Assembly: GCA_934271465.1 (NCBI GenBank) | Contig: CAKQRQ010000007.1 | Span: 1-64,000, forward strand | Length of the DNA stretch: 64,000 nt | Direction: 5' to 3' | Origin: an uncultured Alphaproteobacteria bacterium | GTDB taxonomy: Bacteria; Pseudomonadota; Alphaproteobacteria; RF32; CAG-239 | In this document: in pieces, positions 16,959 to 24,897 of the stretch | Position numbering within the stretch: the first letter of the stretch is position 1 | Layout of the letters: every line of letters starts with the position of its first letter | Notes under the pieces: generated by a model | What the model was told of the DNA's origin: nothing | Seen by the model: only the letters and a program-made list of their open reading frames with translations | Databases searched by the model: none | Translations under genes and position numbers: made by a program

Positions 16959-17807
16959 ATGGATATAAAAACAGCCATCAACACATTACCGTCTCTCAGA
17001 GTTACGGTCGAAGCACATGGCCTTTTGGCAAAAAAAGCCTTAGGACAGAATTTTCTGTTGGATAAAAATATAACAGATAAAATCATCGCCTTATCGCTCA
17101 AGAATCAAAAGTTGGAATCTTTTGCTGGCGCACATTTATTTGAAGTCGGCCCTGGCCCAGGAGGATTAACGCGTTCTGCTCTACAAGAAAGTCCCCAAAA
17201 GATGACAGTTATTGAGCTGGATGAACGCTGCATCAATATTTTGCAGGACATTCAATCCAAAACGGGAAATATTCTTGAGATTATCAATGCTGATGCCTTA
17301 ATGTATGATTTTTCAAAGCCGGAAAATTTACCCAAACACATTGTTTCAAACCTGCCTTACAATATTTCAGTTCCGCTTTTAACAAAATGGCTGAACGAGA
17401 TTAGGGCTTATGCGTCTATGACTTTGATGTTTCAAAAAGAAGTTGCCGACAGGATTATGGCGCCCATCAGGACAAAAGATTACGGCAGACTATCTGTTCT
17501 GGCTCAGCTTCAATGTCACATCACTAAATTATTTGATCTCAATCCGGAATGTTTCACCCCCGCGCCAAAGGTTTGGTCAAGCGTTTTATTATTCACCCCC
17601 AAAGAAACCTCTTTGACAAAAACAGAAATCAAAAAACTTGAATCCTTAACATCTCAAGTCTTTTCCATGCGCCGGAAGATGATTCGTCAAAGTCTTAAAA
17701 ACATCAGCAACTTGGAATCTTTATGTGCTGAAGTCGGAATAAAGACAAATATGCGCCCTGAAGAAATTTCACCGGAACAATTTTTAGCTCTGGCGCAGCG
17801 CTTGTAA
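16959..17807 (+). CDS. rsmA: 16S rRNA (adenine1518-N6/adenine1519-N6)-dimethyltransferase
   Basis: A 282-aa KsgA/RsmA methyltransferase that dimethylates two adjacent adenines near the 3' end of 16S rRNA during 30S maturation. Motifs are KKALGQNFLLDKNI near residue 26, the SAM-binding FEVGPGPGGLT near 63, VIELDERC near 86, and the catalytic NLPYNIS near 128. The C-terminal helical domain has CFTPAPKVWSSVLLF and SMRRKMIRQSLK. It is the last gene of the lptF-lptD-surA-rsmA run, 10 bp after surA. The usual partner apaG/apaH is not seen. Length and motifs are normal. Confidence 0.96.
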   Translation: MDIKTAINTLPSLRVTVEAHGLLAKKALGQNFLLDKNITDKIIALSLKNQKLESFAGAHLFEVGPGPGGLTRSALQESPQKMTVIELDERCINILQDIQSKTGNILEIINADALMYDFSKPENLPKHIVSNLPYNISVPLLTKWLNEIRAYASMTLMFQKEVADRIMAPIRTKDYGRLSVLAQLQCHITKLFDLNPECFTPAPKVWSSVLLFTPKETSLTKTEIKKLESLTSQVFSMRRKMIRQSLKNISNLESLCAEVGIKTNMRPEEISPEQFLALAQRL

Positions 17808-17850
17808 GAATAGACTTTAAGCTTATATCAATAGATAAGGAGTTTCAAAA

Positions 17851-18300
17851 ATGCTTGACGCCCAAAAGTTACAAGAGCTGAAAGACAAAAACATTTTGTC
17901 AGAAGAAGAACTAGTTGAAGAAAAACATCGCCTAGCGGCCCGAATCTTACACAAAGAAACCAAACCGGCCGCAAAAAACGGCATTGTCTATATTCTGTTG
18001 GCTTTTTTCTTAGGGGCCATCGGTATCCATAACTTATATGCAAAATATTGGAAACGAGGATTCTTTCAGTTCTTTTTAGCTCTAATTTCGCCTTACATGC
18101 TATTCATTCCGTTAATATTTACAGGATTCTGGGCATTACTGGAACTTTTATTTGTAAACCGAGGCCCCGATGGAACCTTATTCTCTGGAAACAGGCGGAT
18201 TATATGGCTTTTAAGGGTATTCGCCGTCCTGTCCGTTGTATGGTTTGCCTCATCGACAGATATGGTTGTGCAAGATGTTAATCTGGATATTATGGAATAA
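17851..18300 (+). CDS. TM2-domain membrane protein with SHOCT-like N-terminus
   Basis: A 149-aa protein. Residues 1-30 (MLDAQKLQELKDKNILSEEE) look like a SHOCT-type short helical motif. Residues 45-100 match a TM2 domain: a hydrophobic pair around FFLGAIGIHNLYAKYWKRGFF, with the characteristic G-x-H-x-F/L-Y and a second helix rich in Phe and Leu. A further hydrophobic segment lies around 124-136 before a polar tail. A good ribosome binding site (AAGGAG) precedes the start. TM2 proteins occur widely without an agreed biochemical role. It stands alone between rsmA and tRNA-Gly. Confidence 0.75.
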   Translation: MLDAQKLQELKDKNILSEEELVEEKHRLAARILHKETKPAAKNGIVYILLAFFLGAIGIHNLYAKYWKRGFFQFFLALISPYMLFIPLIFTGFWALLELLFVNRGPDGTLFSGNRRIIWLLRVFAVLSVVWFASSTDMVVQDVNLDIME

Positions 18301-18365
18301 TTTAAATTTTTTATAAAAAATGCTTGCAAAATAAAAAATATATGCTAATTATCATTTCACATGAT

Positions 18366-18440
18366 GCGGGTATAGCTCAGGGGTAGAGCGCAACCTTGCC
18401 AAGGTTGATGTCGTGGGTCCGAATCCCATTGCCCGCTCCA
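18366..18440 (+). tRNA. tRNA-Gly (GCC)
   Basis: A 75-nt cloverleaf: acceptor GCGGGTA pairs with TGCCCGC, the D arm contains AGCTCAGGGG, the anticodon stem-loop ACCTTGCCAAGGT reads GCC, and the T arm is GTGGGTCCGAATCCCAT. The CCA end is encoded. A terminator hairpin follows at 18456-18477. Confidence 0.97.
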
Positions 18441-18455
18441 TTTAAAACAAAAAAT

Positions 18456-18477
18456 GCTCCCTTACGGAGCTTTTTTT
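18456..18477 (+). terminator. Terminator after tRNA-Gly
   Basis: GCTCC pairs with GGAGC across a 5-nt loop and is followed by seven T residues, 15 nt downstream of the tRNA. Confidence 0.75.
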
Positions 18478-18503
18478 GTTTTAAACTCAAACATTCATCA
18501 TCC

Positions 18504-18537
18504 ACAACAAAACCCGCCACAAGGCGGGTTTTGTTGT
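18504..18537 (-). terminator. Perfect 15-bp hairpin next to duplicated tRNA-Ser 3' end
   Basis: ACAACAAAACCCGCC pairs perfectly with GGCGGGTTTTGTTGT across the loop ACAA. It sits 3 bp below the duplicated tRNA-Ser 3' end at 18541-18559, just as the hairpin at 18686-18724 sits below the intact tRNA-Ser. It probably descends from the terminator of a lost tRNA-Ser copy. Confidence 0.6.
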
Positions 18538-18540
18538 CAA

Positions 18541-18559
18541 TGGCGGATAGACAGGGATT
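18541..18559 (-). repeat. Duplicated 3' end of tRNA-Ser
   Basis: These 19 bp are identical to 18727-18745, the CCA end and 3' acceptor strand of tRNA-Ser. The rest of a tRNA is not recognisable upstream of this copy (18560-18685), which is filled with short hairpins such as GCGATAC/GTATCGC at about 18610-18628. It is either a decayed second tRNA copy or an old attachment-site repeat. Confidence 0.6.
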
Positions 18560-18685
18560 ACTCAGCGCTAAAGCTTGAGTTGCACAGGCGCTCATCAGCT
18601 AAAGCTGACCGCGATACCCCCGTATCGCTTTCGCTGGTAGTCGAACCCTTTTCTCCAGGGTTCAAATTCCACTCTCCACAGATTT

Positions 18686-18724
18686 AAAACACGAAACCCA
18701 CCACAAGGGCAGGTTTCGTGTTTT
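18686..18724 (-). terminator. Terminator after tRNA-Ser
   Basis: On the minus strand, 13-bp arms (AAAACACGAAACC and its complement) flank a 13-nt loop immediately after the tRNA 3' end. Confidence 0.7.
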
Positions 18725-18726
18725 AA

Positions 18727-18817
18727 TGGCGGATAGACAGGGATTCGAACCCTGGATACCCTTTGGAGGTATACACGATTTCCAATCGTGCGCCTTCGAC
18801 CACTCGGCCATCTATCC
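18727..18817 (-). tRNA. tRNA-Ser (GGA)
   Basis: A 91-nt class II tRNA with long variable arm. Acceptor GGATAGA pairs with TCTATCC, the anticodon loop in ACGATTGGAAATCGT reads GGA, the T arm is CAGGGTTCGAATCCCTG, and the CCA end is encoded. Confidence 0.97.
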
Positions 18818-18985
18818 ATCAAAATATCTGCCTTAACTTATCAAATATATTTTATTTGGCAACAAAAAAATGACATCAAACGCACAAATTTTTCCACTGC
18901 CTTGTAATTAACCTTTCCTTAAATTAAATAATGTAGTATCTAAATAATAGAAATACTCAAAAAAGCTTGCTTTTTATATTATTGT

Positions 18986-19387
18986 ATGCTAGTAAAACCC
19001 TTACAAAACTATGGATTACTTTGCAAAATGATAATTGATAGTCACAATAAAAAGCAAAGAAGCATTCTGACAAATAAATGCTTCTATCAGACAACCGCTC
19101 GAATTATGCAAAATTTCGAGAAAAAAGGTTACGCCAATTCAGCTGATGAAACAGCCAAAGCTATTTCCGCTTATCATGCCATTGTCAAAAAGAAAACAAA
19201 AAATAATTTCAATGCAGATTATAATGAAGCATTTCGTTGTATAGACACAGCAATTCAATCTCTGGCCAATCAAGTTTTCTATGATTGTGATAAAAAAAGC
19301 CTCGACAATGCCTATCATTCTTTCGAACAATTCGACCATATTTCAGCCATCGTCACGCGCCAGCGCACAAAAAAAGGCTTTTTTTAG
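18986..19387 (+). CDS. Hypothetical protein (up to 133 aa)
   Basis: A lone frame of up to 133 codons between tRNA-Ser and gpsA. It is not recognised. The sequence is polar, Lys/Asn-rich and alpha-helical in character, with no signal peptide or membrane segment. Two Cys (FRCIDTAIQ, FYDCDKKS) and several Tyr/Phe lie in the C-terminal half. There is no clear ribosome binding site before the first ATG; internal ATGs at 19028 and 19107 are alternative starts, the last giving about 93 residues (MQNFEKKGYANSADE). Base composition is lower in GC than the flanking core genes. It is probably a real small lineage-specific gene, but that is unproven. Confidence 0.45.
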   Translation: MLVKPLQNYGLLCKMIIDSHNKKQRSILTNKCFYQTTARIMQNFEKKGYANSADETAKAISAYHAIVKKKTKNNFNADYNEAFRCIDTAIQSLANQVFYDCDKKSLDNAYHSFEQFDHISAIVTRQRTKKGFF

Positions 19388-19493
19388 TCCATTTATTTCA
19401 AACTTTGCACATTCCCTTTTTCAATAAAGTTGCAAAAACATAAGTTTTAGAGTAAACAATATTTATAACCGTAACTTTAAGGATTAAAACTCC

Positions 19494-20468
19494 ATGAAAA
19501 ATATATCGTTAATCGGCTGCGGCCGTTGGGGAACATTTTTGGGCTGGTATGCTGCCAACTACAACAAAGCTGACGAAGTCTGGATGTATGATATTCCGAC
19601 ATCGCCCAATTTTATTGAACTCAAAAATACGCGCAAAAACCCGTATTTGTCCCTGAGTGATAATATGATTTTATTTGACAATCTGGCAAAAGTCCTTGAA
19701 AACGACTTTATCATTATCTCCATCGGATGCCAATATTTCAGAGGCCTTTGCAAAGAGCTCAATGCCTATAACCTCTCCGGAAAGACTTTCCTTTTGGCCA
19801 TGAAAGGCCTTGAAGAGCCCTCCGGCGAACGGATGCTTGAGATTATGCGCACTGAAATTAAACAGCCCATTCACATTGCCACCTTAGGCGGTCCCGGACA
19901 TGTTCAGGATTATATGAAAGGCGTTCCTTCTGCTGCTGTTATTGACAGCGACGAAGAAGCAACCAAAGATTTCGTCGTCAATTTGATGTCTAGCTCGCTC
20001 ATCCGTTTGTATTACGGAAACGATCTCATCGGCAACCAAATCGGCGCCGCAATGAAAAACGTTATAGGTTTGGCCGCCGGAATTTTGGATGGCTTGGAAT
20101 GGTATGGACTCAAAGGCGCTTTAATGGCACGAGCACCGATTGAAGTCGGCCGCCTGATTAAACACTTTGGCGGCAATCCTATGACGGCTTACGGTCTGTC
20201 CCACTTGGGCGACTATGAAGCAACTCTCTTTTCCAAAAACAGCCACAATCGTATGTTTGGCGAAAAATTTGCCCGCGGCGAAGATTTTGGAAAATTGGCC
20301 GAAGGCGTTCCGACACTCAAGGCTGTCAAACACCTGTCCGATACCTACAATATTGATATGCCTATTTCTCAAGCACTTTATCAAGCCATTTACGAAAAAG
20401 GCAACATCAAAGAAATTATCGGAAAATTATTTGAACGTTCGCTCAAAAAAGAATTTGATAACATATAG
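19494..20468 (+). CDS. gpsA: Glycerol-3-phosphate dehydrogenase [NAD(P)+]
   Basis: A 324-aa GpsA that reduces dihydroxyacetone phosphate to sn-glycerol-3-phosphate, the backbone of membrane phospholipids. The N-terminal nucleotide-binding motif is SLIGCGRWGTFLG (usually GAGxWG; here Cys replaces Ala). The dehydrogenase motifs are LAMKGLEE near residue 101, LGGPGHVQD near 127, and GNQIGAAMKNVIGLAAG near 180 with the catalytic Lys. The substrate-binding HLGDYEATLFS follows near 240. Length is normal. It is a single-gene unit with a strong terminator 4 bp after the stop. Confidence 0.93.
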   Translation: MKNISLIGCGRWGTFLGWYAANYNKADEVWMYDIPTSPNFIELKNTRKNPYLSLSDNMILFDNLAKVLENDFIIISIGCQYFRGLCKELNAYNLSGKTFLLAMKGLEEPSGERMLEIMRTEIKQPIHIATLGGPGHVQDYMKGVPSAAVIDSDEEATKDFVVNLMSSSLIRLYYGNDLIGNQIGAAMKNVIGLAAGILDGLEWYGLKGALMARAPIEVGRLIKHFGGNPMTAYGLSHLGDYEATLFSKNSHNRMFGEKFARGEDFGKLAEGVPTLKAVKHLSDTYNIDMPISQALYQAIYEKGNIKEIIGKLFERSLKKEFDNI

Positions 20469-20471
20469 TCC

Positions 20472-20497
20472 AAAGCCCCGAACCCAATCGGGGCTTT
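20472..20497 (+). terminator. Terminator between gpsA and the chromate transporter genes
   Basis: AAAGCCCCGA pairs with TCGGGGCTTT across a 6-nt loop, with T-rich flanks on both strands, so it can serve both convergent transcripts. Confidence 0.9.
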
Positions 20498-20509
20498 ATT
20501 TTTAAGCTT

Positions 20510-21028
20510 TTACATCTGAAAAATGATACCTAAAACCGCCGCCAAACAAATATACAAAATCGGGCTTTTTTTCCAAATACGTATCATTGCCAAAAAAGCC
20601 GCAAAAAATAACAATTCCGCGCTTCCCGTTAAAGCGATTTTTGCAATCTGCAGCCCCGCAAACAAAATCAGCGCCAACACCGCCGGTCTGATTCCGCCCA
20701 AAATATTTTGAACCCGAACATTGCAACTGTATTTAGCCATCATTTTCGCAATCAAAATCATAATAACCACCGACGGAAAAACCAATCCAACCGTTGCAAA
20801 AAAACCTCCGACAAAACCGGCTGCACTAAATCCTGCAAATGTTGCCATATTAATCCCGATAGGCCCCGGTGTTGATTCCGACACAGCTATCATGTTTGTC
20901 AATTCTGTCATCGAAAACCAGTCAAACCGCTGAGATAAATCAAACAAAAACGGAATGGTAACCAAACCGCCGCCGATGGCAAAAAGTCCTATCTTAAAAA
21001 ATTCAAAAAATAAAATACCATATATCAT
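20510..21028 (-). CDS. Chromate transporter half-protein (second gene)
   Basis: A 172-aa membrane protein of the CHR family in its short, single-domain form. The N-terminal signature FFKIGLFAIGGGLVTIPFL and the following SESTPGPIGINMATFAGF match the conserved half-domain, and about five to six hydrophobic segments follow. Short CHR proteins usually occur as gene pairs whose products form a heterodimer equivalent to one long ChrA; the partner is the overlapping upstream gene (4-bp ATGA overlap). Family members export chromate, and many bacteria carry them without obvious chromate exposure, so the physiological anion here is open. Confidence 0.85.
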   Translation of the reverse strand: MIYGILFFEFFKIGLFAIGGGLVTIPFLFDLSQRFDWFSMTELTNMIAVSESTPGPIGINMATFAGFSAAGFVGGFFATVGLVFPSVVIMILIAKMMAKYSCNVRVQNILGGIRPAVLALILFAGLQIAKIALTGSAELLFFAAFLAMIRIWKKSPILYICLAAVLGIIFQM

Positions 21029-21567
21029 TGTCTTTTTCTCTTAATTTCGCCAACAACAAGCCCCATACTTCCGGCTATCAATACAACAACAACCGCCGAT
21101 AAATGACAAGCAGCGCACAAAGCCAGCGCACCGGCAAAAATAATGCCATCCGTATAATTTTTAACATTTTTCCGAGCCAAATTATAAACAACATCGACAA
21201 TCAACGCCACAATACAAATCCGAATTCCCGCAAACGCATAAGCCACATACCTGTTATCCATAAACTTCCTCAAAACAGACGCCACCAACAGGATAATGCA
21301 AACAGACGGAGCAACAATACCGATTGTTGTCACAATTGCCCCGATAACCCCGCGCCTGATATAGCCGATATAAGTTGCCACATTTACAGCAATAACCCCT
21401 GGAGTGCATTGCCCGATAGAATACAAATCTAAAAGCTCTTGCTCAGTCACAAAACGACGCTTATCGACAATTTCGGCCTTCAGCAGCGGAAGCATCGCAT
21501 ACCCACCGCCAAACGTAAACAAGCCTATCTTAAAAAACAAGCAAAACAGTTTCCATAACTCTTTCAT
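21025..21567 (-). CDS. Chromate transporter half-protein (first gene)
   Basis: A 180-aa CHR-family half-transporter. It has the signature LFFKIGLFTFGGGYAMLPLL near the start and LYSIGQCTPGVIAVNVATYIGY near residue 45, where the Pro-Gly-x-x-x-N/A-x-A-T motif characteristic of the family lies. About six hydrophobic segments. It is the first of two adjacent half-genes; the second (20510-21028) overlaps its stop by 4 bp, so the pair is translationally coupled. The two halves differ clearly (TPGPIG versus TPGVIA), as expected for a heterodimer with opposed topology. It is divergent from pntAA. Confidence 0.85.
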   Translation of the reverse strand: MKELWKLFCLFFKIGLFTFGGGYAMLPLLKAEIVDKRRFVTEQELLDLYSIGQCTPGVIAVNVATYIGYIRRGVIGAIVTTIGIVAPSVCIILLVASVLRKFMDNRYVAYAFAGIRICIVALIVDVVYNLARKNVKNYTDGIIFAGALALCAACHLSAVVVVLIAGSMGLVVGEIKRKRQ

Positions 21568-21658
21568 CAGAAAATCTCTCCGTCACATTGTCATCCAGAC
21601 AACAACTGATTATATATCTATTTGGTTTTATAATCGTTAACAAACACCGGAGAAAAAA

Positions 21659-22669
21659 ATGATTATCGGCATCCTCAAAGAGGCTTTTCCAAAAGAAACG
21701 CGCGTTGCGGCCACACCTCAAACAACCTCTGCCTTCAAAAAAGCCGGATTTGACATTTGGGTAGAGCAATCTGCAGGAATCAATGCCGGTTTTGATGACG
21801 CTTTCTTCAAACAAGCAGGCGCCCAAATCAAAAAAGACAAAAAAGAAATCTTAAGAAATGCCGATATTATCCTTAAAATCAACGCCCCAGACAAAGATGA
21901 AGCCATCCTTTATAAACCCCAAACGGTTCTTATCGGCAATCTTCAAAATTTGACACCTCAGACTTTTGAAGAACTCAAAAAAAAGCTCATAACCTGCTTT
22001 GCGCTTGAAAAAATGCCGCGCATCTCCCGAGCTCAACCCTTTGATATTCTATCCTCCCAAAACAACCTTGCCGGTTATCAGGCTGTCATCAAAGCCGCTT
22101 CTTTATCCCAAAAATCTTTCCCGATGATGATTACTTCAGCTGGGACGCTTCCCCCGATTAAAGTCCTTGTCACAGGCATTGGCGTTGCCGGACTTCAGGC
22201 CATTGCCACAGCCAAACGCCTCGGCGCAAAAGTCTACGCCTATGATATCCGAGAAGAGGCCAAAGAACAAAGCCAGTCATTAGGAGCCGTATTTATCGAA
22301 AACATCAAATCTTTTTTACCCGAAACCGATATATTAATAACATCAGCATTCAGCACCGGAAAAAAAGCCCCATTACTAATAAAAAAGACTGATATCGATT
22401 CTATGCCCTCAGGTGCCGTCCTCATAGATATGGCTGCCGAATTTGGCGGAAACATTGAAGGCTCAATCAATGGACAAACAATTTTCCATCAATCAAAATT
22501 AATTGACGGAAACAGCCGCCTCGAAACTGAAATTCCGATGTCTGCAAGCACTTTATTCGCAAATAACTTGTTAAACTTTGTCAATTTTTTGACTTCAAAT
22601 GCAACAGACAAAATCTCCGCCGATATGACGGATCCGCTTCTCAAAGAAACCTGCATCATGAAAGGATAA
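21659..22669 (+). CDS. pntAA: NAD(P) transhydrogenase subunit alpha part 1
   Basis: The 336-aa soluble NAD(H)-binding domain I of proton-translocating transhydrogenase, which uses the proton gradient to reduce NADP+ with NADH. It starts MIIGILKEAFPKETRVAATP, typical of the alanine dehydrogenase/PntA family. It has the Rossmann motif LVTGIGVAGLQAIATAKRLGA near residue 167 and the mobile-loop region further on. It stops before any membrane helices, showing that the alpha subunit is split as in Rhodospirillum rubrum. The membrane part follows after 4 bp as pntAB. A ribosome binding site (GGAG) precedes the ATG. Confidence 0.94.
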   Translation: MIIGILKEAFPKETRVAATPQTTSAFKKAGFDIWVEQSAGINAGFDDAFFKQAGAQIKKDKKEILRNADIILKINAPDKDEAILYKPQTVLIGNLQNLTPQTFEELKKKLITCFALEKMPRISRAQPFDILSSQNNLAGYQAVIKAASLSQKSFPMMITSAGTLPPIKVLVTGIGVAGLQAIATAKRLGAKVYAYDIREEAKEQSQSLGAVFIENIKSFLPETDILITSAFSTGKKAPLLIKKTDIDSMPSGAVLIDMAAEFGGNIEGSINGQTIFHQSKLIDGNSRLETEIPMSASTLFANNLLNFVNFLTSNATDKISADMTDPLLKETCIMKG

Positions 22670-22673
22670 CAGC

Positions 22674-22961
22674 ATGGATATCTGGGCGCTTTTAACAATT
22701 TTCATACTAGCTTGTTTTGTCGGATACTTTGTCGTTTGGGGCGTCACACCGGCTTTGCACTCTCCATTGATGAGCGTCTCCAACGCCATCTCAGGCATTA
22801 TCATCTTAGGTGCACTTCTAGCCCTCAAACACAGTTCTTCAGAGGTCGATTCCATTTTGTCCTACATTGCTTGTTTCTTGGCCTCCGTTAACATTTTCGG
22901 AGGCTTTGCCGTTTCGCAGCGCATGCTGGAAATGTTCAAATCCAAGGAGAAGAAAAAATGA
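22674..22961 (+). CDS. pntAB: NAD(P) transhydrogenase subunit alpha part 2
   Basis: A 95-aa membrane protein forming the alpha-2 part of domain II of the transhydrogenase proton channel. Three hydrophobic segments are visible: LLTIFILACFVGYFVVWG, ISGIIILGALLALK and ILSYIACFLASVNIFGGF. The VTPALHSPLMSVSNAISGI segment is highly conserved in the family. It ends in a basic tail (MFKSKEKKK). The stop overlaps the pntB start by 4 bp, so the three subunits are made from one coupled transcript. Confidence 0.93.
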   Translation: MDIWALLTIFILACFVGYFVVWGVTPALHSPLMSVSNAISGIIILGALLALKHSSSEVDSILSYIACFLASVNIFGGFAVSQRMLEMFKSKEKKK

Positions 22962-24313
22962 ATATTTTAATAAATATTTCCAACCTCACAGCCTGTATTT
23001 TCCTCATCTTGGCCATTCGTTCTCTAGCCTCACCTCAAAGAGCGCGGCGAGGCAATCTCATCGGAATAACAGGCCTCGGACTGGCCTTAGCAACTTCTTT
23101 TTTCTCACTTGACCTTCCTCGACCGACAACAACATTCATCATTATCCTACTCGGTGCATACAGTGGAATTTATGCCGCACTTAAGGTCAAAATACAAAAT
23201 CTTCCTCAAATGATTGCGGCATTTAACGGTCTTGGCGGACTGGCTGCCGTCTGTATTGCTCTGGCCGAAATTATAGCCGATTCACCGCAGCTTTTTGATA
23301 ACATACTCGGACTGATTGTCGGCGGAATAGCCTTTTCAGGATCATTAGTAGCTTTTGCAAAGCTACAGGGGCTCATCACGACAAAACCTATCCGCATACC
23401 ATTTCAGACAAAACTGACGGCATCTCTGGCTGCTGGCATTATCATTTTGAGCGCTCTGTTTCTTGCTGGCAGCACGCCGTTTCTGTTTTATCTGACAGGC
23501 ATCCTTGTTATTCTTTTAGGTGTTTTTCTTGTTCTACCGGTCGGCGGTGCGGATATGCCCGTGATTATCTCAATCCTGAATGCCTGCTCCGGTTGGGCTG
23601 CCGTCGGCATCGGCCTGTCATTTAACAACACACTACTCATTATTGTCGGAACAATTGTCGGCGCCAGTGGCTCCATACTGGCCTATATCATGATGAAAGC
23701 AATGAATCGGTCGTTTATAGATATTTTATCCGGCGGACTTTTAGATAAGTCCCCCTCCTCAACTTCTGCCACCGCGCACCAAACAGCCCGCACAGGATCG
23801 CCGGCGGATGCTGCCTTTATTATGGAAAATGCCAACAAAATCATTATCGTCCCCGGATTCGGAATGGCCGCAGCCCAAGCCCAACACAGTCTTAAAGCTC
23901 TTGCCGACACTCTTGTCAAAAAATATCATGCCAACGTCAAATTTGCAATTCATCCTGTTGCCGGTCGCATGCCCGGACACATGAATGTCTTACTTGCAGA
24001 AGCAAATATCGATTATAAAGATGTTTACGAAATGGCCGACATCAACACCGAATTTTCATCAGCCGATGTCGCCTACATCATCGGTGCAAACGACATCACA
24101 AACCCGCTCGCCAAAACAGATGCGTCTTCGCCGATTTACGGTATGCCCGTCTTAGATGTTGAAAAAGCCAAAACAGTTTTCTTTGTCAAACGATCTCTCA
24201 ACAGCGGCTATTCGGGAATAGACAACCCACTTTTTTATGCGCCAAACACCATTATGCTTTACGGTGACGCTAAAGAAATTACCGAACAGATTGTCAAGAA
24301 TCTTGAAAATTAA
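22958..24313 (+). CDS. pntB: NAD(P) transhydrogenase subunit beta
   Basis: A 451-aa subunit holding the remaining membrane helices of the proton channel (about residues 1-255, eight or nine segments) and the NADP(H)-binding domain III at the C-terminus. Landmarks are GGADMPVIISILNACSGWAA near residue 190, the NADP fingerprint IIVPGFGMAAAQAQH near 290, FAIHPVAGRMPGHMNVLLAE near 330, and GANDITNP near 375. It ends the pntAA-pntAB-pntB operon. The gene converges on the Mla-type cluster with only 2 bp between stops, leaving little room for a separate terminator. Confidence 0.95.
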   Translation: MNILINISNLTACIFLILAIRSLASPQRARRGNLIGITGLGLALATSFFSLDLPRPTTTFIIILLGAYSGIYAALKVKIQNLPQMIAAFNGLGGLAAVCIALAEIIADSPQLFDNILGLIVGGIAFSGSLVAFAKLQGLITTKPIRIPFQTKLTASLAAGIIILSALFLAGSTPFLFYLTGILVILLGVFLVLPVGGADMPVIISILNACSGWAAVGIGLSFNNTLLIIVGTIVGASGSILAYIMMKAMNRSFIDILSGGLLDKSPSSTSATAHQTARTGSPADAAFIMENANKIIIVPGFGMAAAQAQHSLKALADTLVKKYHANVKFAIHPVAGRMPGHMNVLLAEANIDYKDVYEMADINTEFSSADVAYIIGANDITNPLAKTDASSPIYGMPVLDVEKAKTVFFVKRSLNSGYSGIDNPLFYAPNTIMLYGDAKEITEQIVKNLEN

Positions 24314-24315
24314 GC

Positions 24316-24897
24316 CTATTTAACCTTTGAAGAAATTATCTCCGCCATTGTCCGGCTCATCTCGGCAAGCATTTTGCTCTCCGCAGACACATAGTCGTCA
24401 AAAGATTTTCCAATAGGTTCTTCCAATGTTACTTTCTGCCGATACAACGTCTGCCCGTTAGCCCCATATAAATACCACCAAGCCTCCAAAACAGCCTTTT
24501 GTCCGGCAATCATATCAAAGCGCACTATTTGAATTTCAGCCAGATAATCAAACCGCTCGCTTAGTAAAACCTGCGATTTAACCATAGCCTCCGGCAACAA
24601 AAGCGCCATATCTGCAACAACTGTCCGACGAATCATAGACTCAAGAGGCTCTCCCCAACGCTGGAGTTCTGAAATACTCATCTGCGGCGAATTTTCTTCC
24701 ATCACAATAATCTGCGGCTTATCCAAATAATCCGGCAAACTGACCTCTTCAATCCCCAAAGAAAACTTTTTAGCGCTGACCGCTGCAAGATTGCTTTCCG
24801 CCTGCAATTGATAAAACCGGCTTGTAGGGCTGTATCCGCCAAAACACCCTCCGATAAAAAGCCCAAATATCATACAAAAAACTGTCTTTTTCATCAT
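24316..24897 (-). CDS. ABC-type transport auxiliary lipoprotein (PqiC/YmbA-like)
   Basis: A 193-aa lipoprotein with a type II signal sequence: a hydrophobic stretch after MMKK and a lipobox with the acceptor Cys at residue 18 (FIGGC). The mature part matches the PqiC/LptE-like auxiliary fold (DUF330): FYQLQAESN near the start, KFSLGIEEVSLPDYLDKPQI and SELQRWGEPLESMIRRTV. Such lipoproteins sit on the inner leaflet of the outer membrane and serve MCE-type lipid transporters. Its start is 1 bp after the stop of the MCE protein gene, so it is the fourth and last gene of this transporter operon. Confidence 0.85.
   Translation of the reverse strand: MMKKTVFCMIFGLFIGGCFGGYSPTSRFYQLQAESNLAAVSAKKFSLGIEEVSLPDYLDKPQIIVMEENSPQMSISELQRWGEPLESMIRRTVVADMALLLPEAMVKSQVLLSERFDYLAEIQIVRFDMIAGQKAVLEAWWYLYGANGQTLYRQKVTLEEPIGKSFDDYVSAESKMLAEMSRTMAEIISSKVK

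Noticed and set aside
18560..18690. Complete second tRNA in the interval between the duplicated tRNA-Ser ends
   Set aside because: No cloverleaf could be drawn; only short hairpins and a possible worn T-arm-like segment near 18650-18680 are seen.
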